Positions 43,367-52,197 of a stretch of DNA of 64,000 nt are shown piece by piece (positions within the stretch are counted from its first letter, which is position 1; each line of letters opens with the position of its first letter). The stretch is taken from contig NZ_FXTD01000003.1 in the NCBI RefSeq assembly GCF_900182635.1, forward strand, positions 124,001 to 188,000, given 5' to 3'. The translations under genes and the position numbers were made by a program. The notes below the pieces were generated by a model. It was given only the letters and a program-made list of their open reading frames with translations. It ran no database searches and was not told the origin of the DNA. Source of the stretch: Halorubrum cibi. GTDB taxonomy: Archaea > Halobacteriota > Halobacteria > Halobacteriales > Haloferacaceae.

Positions 43367-44383
43367 TTATGCCAACCCCAGGCTCTGGTTGCTCCGCCGG
43401 ATGAATCCGAGGTACACCATGATGAACAGCCCCACGACGATGGCTATCAGTACGCTCACGGCGGCCGCGGAGCCGTACTGCGTCGCGGAGCCGAACATCA
43501 TCTGGGTGACGAGACACGTCATCGACGGGACGGTCGAACAGCCGACGGTGGTCGACTCGATGATGCCGTACACACGGAGTGCGCCCATCGTCCGGAACAG
43601 CATCGCGACCATCAACACCGGGAACACGAGCGGGAACGTGATGTAACGGAACCGCTGCCACCGCGAGGCACCCATCACGTCGGCCACCTCGTACAGGTCC
43701 TGATTGACGCTCTCCAACCCGGCCAGGATCAGGAGCGCCATGAACGCCGAGGTCTTCCAGATGTCCGCCACGGTCACGATGACGAAGCCGTCGAAGGTCG
43801 TGTTGAGGGGAAGACTCGAGAATATCCCGAGCTGCTGGAGCGGCTCGGTCAACAGGCCGTAACCGGGCCGGAACAGCAGGAAGAAGATCATCCCCTGGAT
43901 GACGATGGGGATCGCCCACGGCAGGATGATGAGAAGCCGGACGAGCCGCCGTCCCTTGTACTCGGCTTTCATCAGCATGGCGTAGAGGAACCCGAGAAGC
44001 GTCTCGCCGGTGACGCTCAAGACGGCGAACAGGACCGTCATGAACAGCGCCTGTTCCAAGATCGGCGTCTCGAAGGAGGGATCGACGAACGCCGCCGGAG
44101 CCAGCGCGTTGGTGTTCGTGAGCAGCCGGACGTAGTTCTGGAATCCGACGAACTCCCCGAGGCTAGCGCTGGTGATCACGTCGGCGAAAAACGACATCCT
44201 GATCGCCGAGGCCAGCGGCCAGAACGCGAACAGCAGCAGCACGAGGAACCCCGGAACCAACAACAGGTACGCGTACGCCTGTTCGCTCAGGTTCTCCGTC
44301 CACGTCGCGAGTCTCGACAGGATCCCGTCCCCTCCGCTCGACATCTCCGACCTGCCCTGTTCAACTGCCACGCCGTTCGACAC
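43367..44383 (-). CDS. Carbohydrate ABC importer, permease subunit 1 (MalF/UgpA type)
   Basis: A 338-residue membrane protein with six helices (first: YAYLLLVPGFLVLLLFAFWPLASAI). Its EAA-like coupling motif reads YEVADVMGASRWQRFRYITFPLV. An ATG 13 codons downstream (MSSGGDG) is an alternative start. An AT-rich promoter-like island lies between it and the upstream binding-protein gene. Confidence 0.92.
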   Translation of the reverse strand: MSNGVAVEQGRSEMSSGGDGILSRLATWTENLSEQAYAYLLLVPGFLVLLLFAFWPLASAIRMSFFADVITSASLGEFVGFQNYVRLLTNTNALAPAAFVDPSFETPILEQALFMTVLFAVLSVTGETLLGFLYAMLMKAEYKGRRLVRLLIILPWAIPIVIQGMIFFLLFRPGYGLLTEPLQQLGIFSSLPLNTTFDGFVIVTVADIWKTSAFMALLILAGLESVNQDLYEVADVMGASRWQRFRYITFPLVFPVLMVAMLFRTMGALRVYGIIESTTVGCSTVPSMTCLVTQMMFGSATQYGSAAAVSVLIAIVVGLFIMVYLGFIRRSNQSLGLA

Positions 44384-44427
44384 CTCCGGTTACTGCCCGC
44401 CGTTGTCGTACGAGCATCGCCCACCTG

Positions 44428-44475
44428 TTTTTCGTGCGAATATTTATCATTATTGTCTGTTTAACATGTGATTCG
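44428..44475 (-). promoter_or_regulatory. AT-rich island between binding protein and permeases
   Basis: On the minus strand this reads as an A/T-rich run containing ATAAATATT (44441-44449), a good TATA-like box about 57 bases before the permease start. It may be an internal promoter, or end the abundant binding-protein transcript, so that subunits can be made in different amounts. Confidence 0.45.
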
Positions 44476-44529
44476 ACGTTCGCGACCCCGGAACCGAACG
44501 GCGGAGAGCCGGTCAGCCGGCCGTCTCCG

Positions 44530-45960
44530 TCACGACTGTTCTTCGATCGCGGAGATCTGCTCTTGCATCGCCGTCGCCGCCTCCTGGGGCGACTGTTCCT
44601 GGCGGAGCGCCGAGTTGACTTCGCTGGCAATGATGGTCCGCTGATTCGGCCACACCGACGTCGTCGGCCGCGGGATCAGGTTCTCCGCCGAATACTGGAG
44701 CGCCTCGAAGTACGGGCCGTACGTGTCGCTCTCTTCGACGTAGCCGAACAGTTCCGGCTTCGGCGGCATGTAGTTCGCCGCGTCGAACTGGTGCTGGAGG
44801 ACGGAGTCCTCCCACCACGCCTTGATCACTTCCTTCGCGGAGGCCATGTTGTCGGTGTAGGGGTTCATCGACATGATCCATCCCCCCTGCGCGTGCCAGG
44901 ATCCGTTCGGACCCGCGGGCAGCGGCATCACGCCGAGCTCCATGTCCGTCCCCTCGAAGGCGCTCACCGCACCCCCGATGGAGTAGGTCCAGTTGCGCTG
45001 CGTGACCGCGCTTCCGTTCTCGAAGGTGGACTTCGTGTCGGGTTCGATCCAGCCGGCGACCTCCTGCGGCGAGACGCCCGAGATGTCCATCGGAGCGCTG
45101 CCCGTGCCGTGGATGATGTCCACCGCGGCTTCGATCCCGTCGATCGACTCCTCCGAGTCGAGGGTGACGGGGCGGTCACCGACCGGCCCGAAGAGGTTGT
45201 CCTGGCCGCCGAAGAACGCGCCGCCCATGCTCGTGAGGAACTCGTTGAACGTACAACACGCCAGTCCGGCGTAGTTGTTCCCCTGCCAGAGATGGCCGTA
45301 CTGAACGTCCGATCCTCCCATCGCCTCGGAGACGATCGTCGAGAACTCCGCCCACGTCGGCGGGTCGCTCCGCCACGTCTCGAAGTCCGAGTCGCCGTAG
45401 CCCGCGTTCCGTAGCAGGTCCTTCCGGTAGGTGATGACCGGGTAGTCCGGGAACACCGGGATCGAGTACAGGTCGCCCGTCTCGGGGTGCGTCCCCGTGT
45501 CGATCATCGACTGGACGCCCTCCTCTCTGACGCGGGAGATGAACTCCTCGTCCATCTCCTCCTCGAGGTTGACCAGGTCGTCGCGGACGATGAACGGGAT
45601 CGTCCACCCGTTGTCCGTCAACACCAGGTCAGGGTCGGACTCCTCGGCGTTGATCGCGGTCCGGAGCTGTTGTTGCTTGCTGCCGGTGTCCTGTGGCGGC
45701 ACGGTCATCTCGATCGTGACCGAGTCGGGAACGCCCGCCTCGTGGAGCGCATCCACGATGCCGGAGTCGACGAACGCCGATCCGGAGAAGACCGTGACCG
45801 TCCCCCCGATCTCGTCGCCCGACGATCCGGTAGTCGACCCGTCCGATCCGCCGCCACCGCCACCCCCGGCACAGCCCGCCAGGCCGGCGGCCCCCACCGC
45901 GCCGGCGGTCGTGAGATAGCGTCGTCTCGAGACACCACTTCCAGTGCTGTCGTCTGACAT
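44530..45960 (-). CDS. Extracellular solute-binding lipoprotein of the carbohydrate importer
   Basis: A 476-residue substrate-binding protein. The N-terminus has a twin-arginine signal (RRRYLTTAGAVGAAG) and a lipobox (LAGCAGG), so it is exported folded and lipid-anchored at the Cys, followed by a Gly/Ser-rich linker. The body matches family 1 solute-binding proteins (GGTVTVFSGSAFVDSGIVDALHEAG; SALRQEQSPQEAATAMQEQI). The sugar or polyol is not evident; glycerol-3-phosphate is possible but there is no direct evidence. The start at 45960 is chosen over an ATG eight codons earlier because the TATA box lies close to it. Confidence 0.92.
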   Translation of the reverse strand: MSDDSTGSGVSRRRYLTTAGAVGAAGLAGCAGGGGGGGSDGSTTGSSGDEIGGTVTVFSGSAFVDSGIVDALHEAGVPDSVTIEMTVPPQDTGSKQQQLRTAINAEESDPDLVLTDNGWTIPFIVRDDLVNLEEEMDEEFISRVREEGVQSMIDTGTHPETGDLYSIPVFPDYPVITYRKDLLRNAGYGDSDFETWRSDPPTWAEFSTIVSEAMGGSDVQYGHLWQGNNYAGLACCTFNEFLTSMGGAFFGGQDNLFGPVGDRPVTLDSEESIDGIEAAVDIIHGTGSAPMDISGVSPQEVAGWIEPDTKSTFENGSAVTQRNWTYSIGGAVSAFEGTDMELGVMPLPAGPNGSWHAQGGWIMSMNPYTDNMASAKEVIKAWWEDSVLQHQFDAANYMPPKPELFGYVEESDTYGPYFEALQYSAENLIPRPTTSVWPNQRTIIASEVNSALRQEQSPQEAATAMQEQISAIEEQS

Positions 45961-45983
45961 ACGTCCACAGTAAGGAACGATCA

Positions 45984-45992
45984 TTAATATAA
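45984..45992 (-). promoter_or_regulatory. TATA-like box of the carbohydrate importer operon
   Basis: TTAATATAA on the plus strand (TTATATTAA on the minus) is about 24-32 bases before the binding-protein ATG at 45960, which suggests a very short or absent leader. The gap from here to 46253 contains no supported gene. Confidence 0.6.
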
Positions 45993-46253
45993 GTGTGGGT
46001 ATTTACAACGGGTGATGTAAACGAGTATATCCGTGTCCGTCGGACGCGAGTTCGGCACTCAAACGCCGTTATACGGCCGAAATCCCGATTTTCGTCTCCC
46101 AGACGGGACGAAACGACCGCCGAACCACAGGCTCCGCAGTGATCGTGGAGCGGCGCGTTGGCGTCGCTCACGGGGAACGGATCGACTCTTCACGGCAGGC
46201 GGTCGAGAAAAGCGTGTCGTCGACGGGAGGGATCGCGCAGATCCCGGTTCCGA

Positions 46254-46538
46254 TCAGTGCGAATGACCGAGCGCGTCCTCGAGCGACTGGCCGAACCGCT
46301 CCTCGAAGAGCTCCTCCGCGGTCTCGTTCATCTCGGCGATGTCGTCGGGGACGCCGCCCTCGCTGTGGTGGGCGATGACGTGCGCCTGCTGGGCCATCGC
46401 CTGGACGATGACGTCGGTGACGACGCGCGTCGATGGCTCGCCCTGCTCGCTGAGCACGTCGACGAGGCCGGCTGGTAGCTCGAACGACTCCTCCTCGCCG
46501 TCGGGTCCGGTGACGGTGTAGGTCTCTGTCTCTCCCAT
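46254..46538 (-). CDS. 94-residue hypothetical protein
   Basis: An acidic small protein, MGETETYTVTGPDGEEESFELPAG at the start, then a helical stretch (LVDVLSEQGEPSTRVVTDVIVQAMAQQAHVIAHHSEG) and ending EERFGQSLEDALGHSH. Codon pattern and length fit a conserved haloarchaeal protein. The start at 46538 is chosen over an upstream ATG because of the better N-terminus. It sits downstream of the metal importer, 111 bases away, but no link is shown. I do not recognise the family. Confidence 0.7.
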   Translation of the reverse strand: MGETETYTVTGPDGEEESFELPAGLVDVLSEQGEPSTRVVTDVIVQAMAQQAHVIAHHSEGGVPDDIAEMNETAEELFEERFGQSLEDALGHSH

Positions 46539-46649
46539 ACCTCCGAGTCGCGGTCGGGACATAAGGGTCTGTGGAAACAGTGCTCGGTGCGCGCACGGCC
46601 GACCGGACGACACGCGGGCCGTCGACCCGTGACAGCGATGACCCGGCGA

Positions 46650-47717
46650 TCAGCCGTGTGCGGAGATCGCCCGGACGGAGAAGCCGGAGGCGGCGACCGC
46701 GAGGAGGTAGATACCGATCGCGACGACCACGATCGACCCCCCGGAAGGGAGCTCCCCGCCGATCGCGACCGCGAACCCGCCGATCACCGACAGCTGACCG
46801 AAGATCACGGAGAGGTACGTCGTCTCCCGGAAGCTCCGGGCGACCTGGGAGGCCGCGGCGACGGGGACGACGAGCATCGCGGCGACTAAGATTACGCCGA
46901 GCACCTGCATCGCGCCCACGACGACCACGGCGGTCAACACCACGAGGAGCGTGTTGTAGCCCGTCACGTTCAATCGGGCGACGCGGGCCGCCTGCTCGTC
47001 GAAGGTGATGAAGAGCAGCTGCTTGTACGTGGCCGCGACCGCGGCGACGACGACGACGGAGAGGGCGGCCATCAGGCGCGCGCCCTCGACGGTCACCACC
47101 CCGAGGTTGCCGAAGAGGTACCCCTCGATGGCGATCCCGGTGAGCCCGCGGCCGTAGCTGACGATCAGCGTCCCGACCGCGAAGCTCCCGGAGAGCATGA
47201 TCGCGATGGGCACGTCGCCGTAGGCGTCCGTGCGCTCCGTGAGCCACTGGACGCCGAGCGCGCCGAGGATGCCGACGACGAGCGCGACGAGGAGCATCGG
47301 GCCGTCCCACCCGGTGACGGCGTTCAGGAGGAAGCCGAGCGCGACGCCGGCGAAGGCGGTGTGTGCGAGCGTCTCGCCGATGAGCGCCATCTCGCGGTGG
47401 ACTAAGAACGTCCCGACGAGCGGGGCAACGACGCCGACGAGCACGCCGGTCGCCATCGACTGCCACATGAAGGGGTGCCTGAACACGTTGGTCCCGAACG
47501 CGGCGTCCATCGCGCGACCGACCGAGCGGAAGCCGGCGTACAGGTCGCTCGCGACCGGAAGTTCCTGCGCCCAGTACAGCAGCACGAACCCGATCATGGC
47601 GACGGCGAGGACGGCGGTGACGGCTACCCCCGCGAGTTCGACGATCCGGCGTCGACCACGCGTCGGGGCGGTCGTCGGGTTGGTCGGGGTCTCCGGGCTC
47701 GATCCCTCGCCGCTCAT
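46650..47717 (-). CDS. znuB: Metal ABC importer, permease subunit (ZnuB type)
   Basis: A 355-residue membrane protein of the ABC-3 family with eight or nine helices. Typical segments are FMWQSMATGVLVGVVAPLVGTFLVHREMALIGETLAHTAFAGVALG and LNVTGYNTLLVVLTAVVVVGAMQVLGVILVAAMLVVPVAAA. Residues 1-25 are a Pro/Thr-rich cytoplasmic lead. It overlaps the ATPase gene (ATGA). Zinc or manganese is the expected cargo. Confidence 0.9.
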   Translation of the reverse strand: MSGEGSSPETPTNPTTAPTRGRRRIVELAGVAVTAVLAVAMIGFVLLYWAQELPVASDLYAGFRSVGRAMDAAFGTNVFRHPFMWQSMATGVLVGVVAPLVGTFLVHREMALIGETLAHTAFAGVALGFLLNAVTGWDGPMLLVALVVGILGALGVQWLTERTDAYGDVPIAIMLSGSFAVGTLIVSYGRGLTGIAIEGYLFGNLGVVTVEGARLMAALSVVVVAAVAATYKQLLFITFDEQAARVARLNVTGYNTLLVVLTAVVVVGAMQVLGVILVAAMLVVPVAAASQVARSFRETTYLSVIFGQLSVIGGFAVAIGGELPSGGSIVVVAIGIYLLAVAASGFSVRAISAHG

Positions 47718-48544
47718 GGATGGTGGTGGTGGACGACCTGTCCGGTCGCGCCGTAGGCGTCCTCGAGCGCGTCGCTCTCGACGAACGACTCGGTGTCGCC
47801 GTGGTGGTACAGTTCGGTGTTGATACACGCCACGTGGTCGGCGCGGTCGGTGACGACGCCGATGTCGTGTTCGATCAACACGATCGTGATGCCGTCGTCG
47901 TTGAGCCGGTCGAGGAGCGCGTAGAAGGCGTCACGCGACTCGGCATCGACGCCGACGGTCGGCTCGTCGAGCGCGAGCAGGTCCGCCTCGCTCGCCAGCG
48001 CGCGGGCGATGTACGCGCGCTGTCGCTGTCCGCCGGAGAGCTCGTTCATCAGCCGGTCCGCGAGGTCGGCGATGTCGACCGTCTCCATCGCGGTCGTGAC
48101 CGCCTCCCGGTCCTCCCGACCGAGTCGACCGTGGCCGACGTGGGCGAACCGTCCCATCGTGACGCACTCGCGGACGGTGACCGGCATCGCTCCGCCCCGG
48201 TTCGTCGCCTGCTGTGAGACGTAGCCGATCCGGCTCCCGTCGTCGACCGCGCCGATCGGTCGGTCGAACAGCCTGACCGTCCCCTCGTCGGGGGTGTGAA
48301 GCCCCAACATGAGGTGGAGGAGGGTGGTCTTCCCGGAGCCGTTCGGGCCGACGAGCCCCAGGAAGTCGCCGGCCTCGACCGTGAGCGAGACGTCTCTCAC
48401 GGCGACGGTGTCGCCGTACGCGAACGTCACGTCCTCGAGTTCGATGACCGGATCCACTGTGTGTCTCGACGTTGCGTCCTCCGAAGGTTTAGCTCTTCCA
48501 TTCGCTTCGACGACGCGGTCGGCATGGGCGTCGATCGCGCCCAT
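47714..48544 (-). CDS. znuC: Metal ABC importer, ATP-binding subunit (ZnuC type)
   Basis: A 276-residue ATPase. It has Walker A GPNGSGKTT, signature LSGGQRQRAYIARAL and Walker B LLALDEPTVGVD. The C-terminus is His-rich (VVHHHHP), which is common in zinc ABC ATPases. The start at 48544 overlaps the stop of the binding-protein gene (ATGA), which makes it the likely start even though it adds a 30-residue N-terminal extension before the ABC domain (ELEDVTFAYGDTVAV). Confidence 0.92.
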   Translation of the reverse strand: MGAIDAHADRVVEANGRAKPSEDATSRHTVDPVIELEDVTFAYGDTVAVRDVSLTVEAGDFLGLVGPNGSGKTTLLHLMLGLHTPDEGTVRLFDRPIGAVDDGSRIGYVSQQATNRGGAMPVTVRECVTMGRFAHVGHGRLGREDREAVTTAMETVDIADLADRLMNELSGGQRQRAYIARALASEADLLALDEPTVGVDAESRDAFYALLDRLNDDGITIVLIEHDIGVVTDRADHVACINTELYHHGDTESFVESDALEDAYGATGQVVHHHHP

Positions 48545-49623
48545 CACTCCGCGCCGAGCGCACGCCCGAATGCGGGGACGTTGACCTCGAGCATCTGCTC
48601 GCGGTAGCCGTACCCCGCCTCGTTCCACTCCCGGGTCGACCCGCCCGCGGGCGTCACCGCCACCGTCTCCGTCGCGTTACTGTTCTCGACGACCGTCTCC
48701 GCGAGGTTCGGCGACTCGAAGCGGTCGTACAACACCACGTCGATGTCGTTCTCGTCGACGACCGCGATCGTGTCGGCGATGTCGCTCCCGCTCGGCTCGT
48801 TCTGCGGTGACACGCCGACCGGCGAGTGGATCTCGAAGCCGTACCGTTCGGAGAGGTACTGAAACGAGTCGTGTCCGGCGAGGACGGCGACGTCGCGCTC
48901 GGCGGCGTCGACGGTGGAGGCGAACGCCTCGTCGATCTCGTCGAGTTCCGCGTTGTACGCCTCGGCGTTTTCGGCGTAGTGGTCGGCGTTATCGGGGTCC
49001 GCCTCGCCCAGTCCGGCCGCGATCGTGTCGACGACGTCCTTCGCGAGGACCGGGTCGACCCAGACGTGCGGATCGATCTCGCCTTCGTGGCCGTGGTCGT
49101 CTTCCTCCTCGTGGCCATGGTCGTCTTCCTCCTCGTCGTGGCTTCCCTCCTCGTCGTGGCTTCCCTCCTCGTCGTGTGACTCCCGGCCGTGATCCCACGC
49201 GAGCAGCCGATCGTCGAGGCCGTCCAGGCCGTCGATAACCGCCACCCCCTCGTAATCCGACTCGAGCGTCGACGCGACGTCCTGTGCCCAGGTGAACTCG
49301 GGCGTATCGAAGTAGACGAACGCGTCGCTCGCGGCTACGTCGGTCGCGAGCGTTCCGCTCGGCTCCCAGCCGTGGCCGAGCTGCCCCACGTCGACCGGGT
49401 TCGTGAACGTCGCGCGGTCGCCGACGATCCGATTCGTCCAGTCGTGGAGGGGAAAGAACATCGCGTACCCGGAGTCGATCCCGGCGGCGCTTCCGCTCCC
49501 ACCCGACTCACCGCCGGCACCCGATCCGCCGCCAGCGCCGGCACACCCTGCGAGGGATCCGGCAGCACCGACGCCGATAAGTCCCGCGCTCCGCCGCAGC
49601 ACCGATCTGCGTGTGTCACCCAT
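48544..49623 (-). CDS. znuA: Metal-binding lipoprotein of the ABC importer (ZnuA type)
   Basis: A 359-residue cluster A-I binding protein. The N-terminus has basic residues (RRSVLRRSAG), a hydrophobic run and a lipobox (LAGCAGA). The mobile His/Asp-rich loop at about residues 148-185 contains three SHDEEG units and two DDHGHE units, and is the usual mark of zinc binders. The following DPHVWVDPVLAKDVVDTI and VLAGHDSFQYLSERYG supply conserved metal ligands. Translation probably begins near a short leader. Confidence 0.92.
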   Translation of the reverse strand: MGDTRRSVLRRSAGLIGVGAAGSLAGCAGAGGGSGAGGESGGSGSAAGIDSGYAMFFPLHDWTNRIVGDRATFTNPVDVGQLGHGWEPSGTLATDVAASDAFVYFDTPEFTWAQDVASTLESDYEGVAVIDGLDGLDDRLLAWDHGRESHDEEGSHDEEGSHDEEEDDHGHEEEDDHGHEGEIDPHVWVDPVLAKDVVDTIAAGLGEADPDNADHYAENAEAYNAELDEIDEAFASTVDAAERDVAVLAGHDSFQYLSERYGFEIHSPVGVSPQNEPSGSDIADTIAVVDENDIDVVLYDRFESPNLAETVVENSNATETVAVTPAGGSTREWNEAGYGYREQMLEVNVPAFGRALGAE

Positions 49624-49636
49624 ACCGATCGCTATG

Positions 49637-49688
49637 CCAGATTAATACAAAAGTGTTGTTATTTCATAAGTCGATCTTAATAATCTGG
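49637..49688 (-). promoter_or_regulatory. znu promoter region with an 8-bp dyad
   Basis: CCAGATTA (49637-49644) and its exact complement TAATCTGG (49681-49688) flank 36 bases that are very AT-rich and include the likely TATA box (GTATTAAT on the minus strand). The outer position around a promoter suggests a possible metal-dependent repressor site. An inverted repeat of this size with a long spacer can also arise by chance. Confidence 0.4.
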
Positions 49689-49736
49689 ATCGGATATGGT
49701 CACTCGGATCAACAACGCCCGCCGGATCTCCCATGA

Positions 49737-50717
49737 CTACTCGTCGAAGGCCCGTTCCAGGGCGTTAACGCGGGCGTCCCACGTCTCCCGTGAGATCCGT
49801 GCCTCGGGGGCAAACGTCTCGTAGGCGTGGTACGCGCCGGGCCAGAGGTGGAACTCGGTCTCCACTCCGCCGCCGAGCAGTCGTTCGGCATATGCTCGCG
49901 TCTCGTCGCGGAAGACGTCGTGGGTCCCGATGTCGAGGTACGTCGGCGGCAGCCCCGAGAGGTCCTCGAGCCGTCCGGGCGCGGCGTAGGGCGGAAGGTC
50001 GTCCGCCCCGCTCAGGTCTCCGAGGTACGCCTCCCAGGCCCGGACGTTCATCTCGCGGTCCCAGATGCCGACGTCGGTCACCTGCCGGCTCGACTCGGTG
50101 GCGTTCCGGTCGTCGAGCATCGGGTAGATCAGGTGCTGGTGACACAACTCGGGGCCGTCGTCCTCGTCGCGCGCGCGGAGCGCTACCGCGGCCGAGAGAC
50201 CGCCGCCGGCGCTCTGGCCGCCGATCGCGATCCGGGAGGGGTCCACGTCGAAGTCCACGGCGTTTCCGGCGACCCACTCCAGTCCCGCGTAGCAGTCGTC
50301 GACGGGGGCGGGGTAGGGGTGTTCGGGCGCGAGCCGGTAGTCGACCGAGACCACGACGCAGCCGACCTCGTCGACGAGCCGCTCGCAGGTGGGATCGTCC
50401 TGGTCGAGATCGCCCAACACCATGCCGCCGCCGTGGATCCAGTAGAGACACGGTAGGAGCCCCTCCGCGTCGACGGGGCGATAGACGCGGAGCGGGAGGT
50501 CCTCGTCGCCCGTCGGTCCGGGAACCACGACGTCCTCGGACTCGACTCCGGGGCGCTCCGGTGCCTCCGCCAGCATCGTCTCCATCAGCTGCGTCATCCG
50601 ATCGCGCGTGCCGGGCAGGTCGTCGAAGTCCACGACGTTCGCGAGCAGGAACTCGTCCGGAATTTCCTCGAGGGCGGCCGACAGCTCCGGGTCCATCGGT
50701 GGTAGGTCTCGTGCCAT
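49737..50717 (-). CDS. Alpha/beta hydrolase (HSL-type esterase)
   Basis: A 326-residue esterase or lipase. The oxyanion motif is YWIHGGGMVLGD and the nucleophile elbow is GGQSAGGG, both marks of the hormone-sensitive lipase branch. Asp in LDIGTHDVFRDET and His in GAYHAYETF complete the triad. No signal peptide is visible. The start at 50717 is preferred over an ATG 18 codons upstream. The substrate is unknown. Confidence 0.9.
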   Translation of the reverse strand: MARDLPPMDPELSAALEEIPDEFLLANVVDFDDLPGTRDRMTQLMETMLAEAPERPGVESEDVVVPGPTGDEDLPLRVYRPVDAEGLLPCLYWIHGGGMVLGDLDQDDPTCERLVDEVGCVVVSVDYRLAPEHPYPAPVDDCYAGLEWVAGNAVDFDVDPSRIAIGGQSAGGGLSAAVALRARDEDDGPELCHQHLIYPMLDDRNATESSRQVTDVGIWDREMNVRAWEAYLGDLSGADDLPPYAAPGRLEDLSGLPPTYLDIGTHDVFRDETRAYAERLLGGGVETEFHLWPGAYHAYETFAPEARISRETWDARVNALERAFDE

Positions 50718-50766
50718 GGTACCGATTGGCTCGCTGATGCGATAAACGTCAGGATCGATCGGGTAC

Positions 50767-50810
50767 GTCACCGCTACGGCTCGGTCGCGTCACCGCTACG
50801 GCTCGGTCGC
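50767..50810 (+). repeat. 22-bp tandem duplication
   Basis: The 22-base unit at 50767-50788 is repeated exactly at 50789-50810 and then begins a third time (GTCAC at 50811-50815). The unit contains CCGCTACGGCTCGGTCGC. It lies between the esterase and YbaK genes, outside any supported gene. Confidence 0.85.
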
Positions 50811-50841
50811 GTCACGATTCGGGCGGGAACGACTCCGCGGT

Positions 50842-51321
50842 CTACGACTCCGTCAGGTCGACGGCCGTCGCGTCCGCCAGGTCGGCGAGCCGACCGGGTT
50901 CGATCGCGAACACCGCGCTCGGGGTCCCTGCGGCCCCGTACACCGTCTCGAACGCCTCGAGCGTCGGGTCCATCACCGTCGGGACCGCCTCGTCGTGGCA
51001 GATCGGCGGGACGCCGCCGATGCTCCAGCCGACGACCTCGCGGATCCGTTCGGGGTCGCCCATCGAGGCGGACGACGCGCCGAAGTGCTCGGCGACGGCG
51101 TCCAGGTCGAGGCGGTTCGCCCCGCTCGTGATCGCGGCGACGAGGTCGTCCCCGCCCGACAGCGAGACGACGATGGTGGAGGCGATGGCCGCGGTCTCAC
51201 AGCCGACCGCGTCCGCCGCGGCCGCCGCCGTCTTCGTGCCGGCGTCGAACTCTAGGACCTCGAGATCGACGCCGTACCGATCGCGCGCCCGCTCCGCGAA
51301 CTCCGAGGCTCGCTGATGCAT
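50842..51321 (-). CDS. YbaK/EbsC (ProX)-family aminoacyl-tRNA deacylase
   Basis: A 159-residue editing-type domain that removes wrong amino acids from tRNA. Family marks are TKTAAAAADAVGCETAAIASTIVV, AAITSGANRLDLDAVAEHFG, SIGGVPPICH and the final SAVFAIEPGRLADLADATAVD. The length fits a free-standing deacylase. The start at 51321 (MHQRASEFAERARD) gives the standard N-terminus. Confidence 0.87.
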   Translation of the reverse strand: MHQRASEFAERARDRYGVDLEVLEFDAGTKTAAAAADAVGCETAAIASTIVVSLSGGDDLVAAITSGANRLDLDAVAEHFGASSASMGDPERIREVVGWSIGGVPPICHDEAVPTVMDPTLEAFETVYGAAGTPSAVFAIEPGRLADLADATAVDLTES

Positions 51322-51432
51322 GCCGGATCCCGCGCGGTCGCGCGGTATCAACCCTCGGGATGCGGTGAACGTCGGACGATCCCGAAGGTCGGTGGATCCC
51401 GAAGGGTTCACTGCGCCCGCGTCGCCGGGTGC

Positions 51433-52158
51433 TCACCGCGTCCGCAACTCGTCCTTGTCCTTGATGACGCGGGCGTCGCCCTCCCCGGAAGTGACCTCGT
51501 TGACGAGGTCATAGAGGTCGTTCTGTAGCCCGGCGGGGAAGGTGAGCACGCCGACCCACGAGCCGTCGTTCTGCCACTCCTCGCGCTCGAGATCGCCGAA
51601 CTCTCGGACCTTCGCCTGTCCGGACCCGGCGTAGTCCGCGGGCAGTTGGACCGCCATCGTCACCTCCTCGAAGCGGATCGGGATGACCGGACGGAGCGCC
51701 TCGAGCGCGTCGTCGACCTGGTTTTCGACCGGCTCCATCGGGTCGATCTGGAAGCCCGCCTCCTCGAGCGCGCGCTCGATCCGCTCGGGCGGGTGCGGCG
51801 AGTCGTCCATCTGCGGGTTCACGGCGTTGCGCGTGATCGTGTTCACGAGCTGTTTGTGTTTCCGAGCTTGCATCTCCTCGCGCTGCTCGGCGGTGATCTG
51901 GATCTCGCCGCGCTCGACCACCTGCGGGATGATCTCCAGCGGGTCGGTCGTTCCGAAGACCGTCTCTAAGTCCTCCTCGGCAGGTCTATCGCCACGTGAG
52001 GCGTTCTCGAAGACGTCCTCCGCGGCGATCACCTCCTCCAGTTCGCCCTCGAACTCTCCGCGTTTCATCGCCAGCGCGGCGTCCGGGTCGATGAGGACCT
52101 CGAATCGCTCCCCGTGTGACTCCAGTCTGGCGGTCACCGCCTCGTCGAGTGAGATCAT
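51433..52158 (-). CDS. Ribosome assembly factor SBDS
   Basis: A 241-residue archaeal SBDS protein that helps release the anti-association factor from the large ribosomal subunit. Three parts are visible: an N-terminal domain (RLESHGERFEVLIDPDAALAMKRGE), a central helical domain (ITAEQREEMQARKHKQLVNTITRNAVNPQ) and a ferredoxin-like C-terminal domain (RPVIPIRFEEVTMAVQLPADYAGS). The length is normal. Confidence 0.93.
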   Translation of the reverse strand: MISLDEAVTARLESHGERFEVLIDPDAALAMKRGEFEGELEEVIAAEDVFENASRGDRPAEEDLETVFGTTDPLEIIPQVVERGEIQITAEQREEMQARKHKQLVNTITRNAVNPQMDDSPHPPERIERALEEAGFQIDPMEPVENQVDDALEALRPVIPIRFEEVTMAVQLPADYAGSGQAKVREFGDLEREEWQNDGSWVGVLTFPAGLQNDLYDLVNEVTSGEGDARVIKDKDELRTR

Positions 52159-52197
52159 GTGTGAGACTTCTCGCCCCGCGGTAAAAAGCCTCCCGCG

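Noticed and set aside
45996-46022. Near-palindrome ATTTAC / GTAAAC upstream of the carbohydrate importer
   Set aside because: The arms do not match fully and could be chance in an AT-rich promoter.
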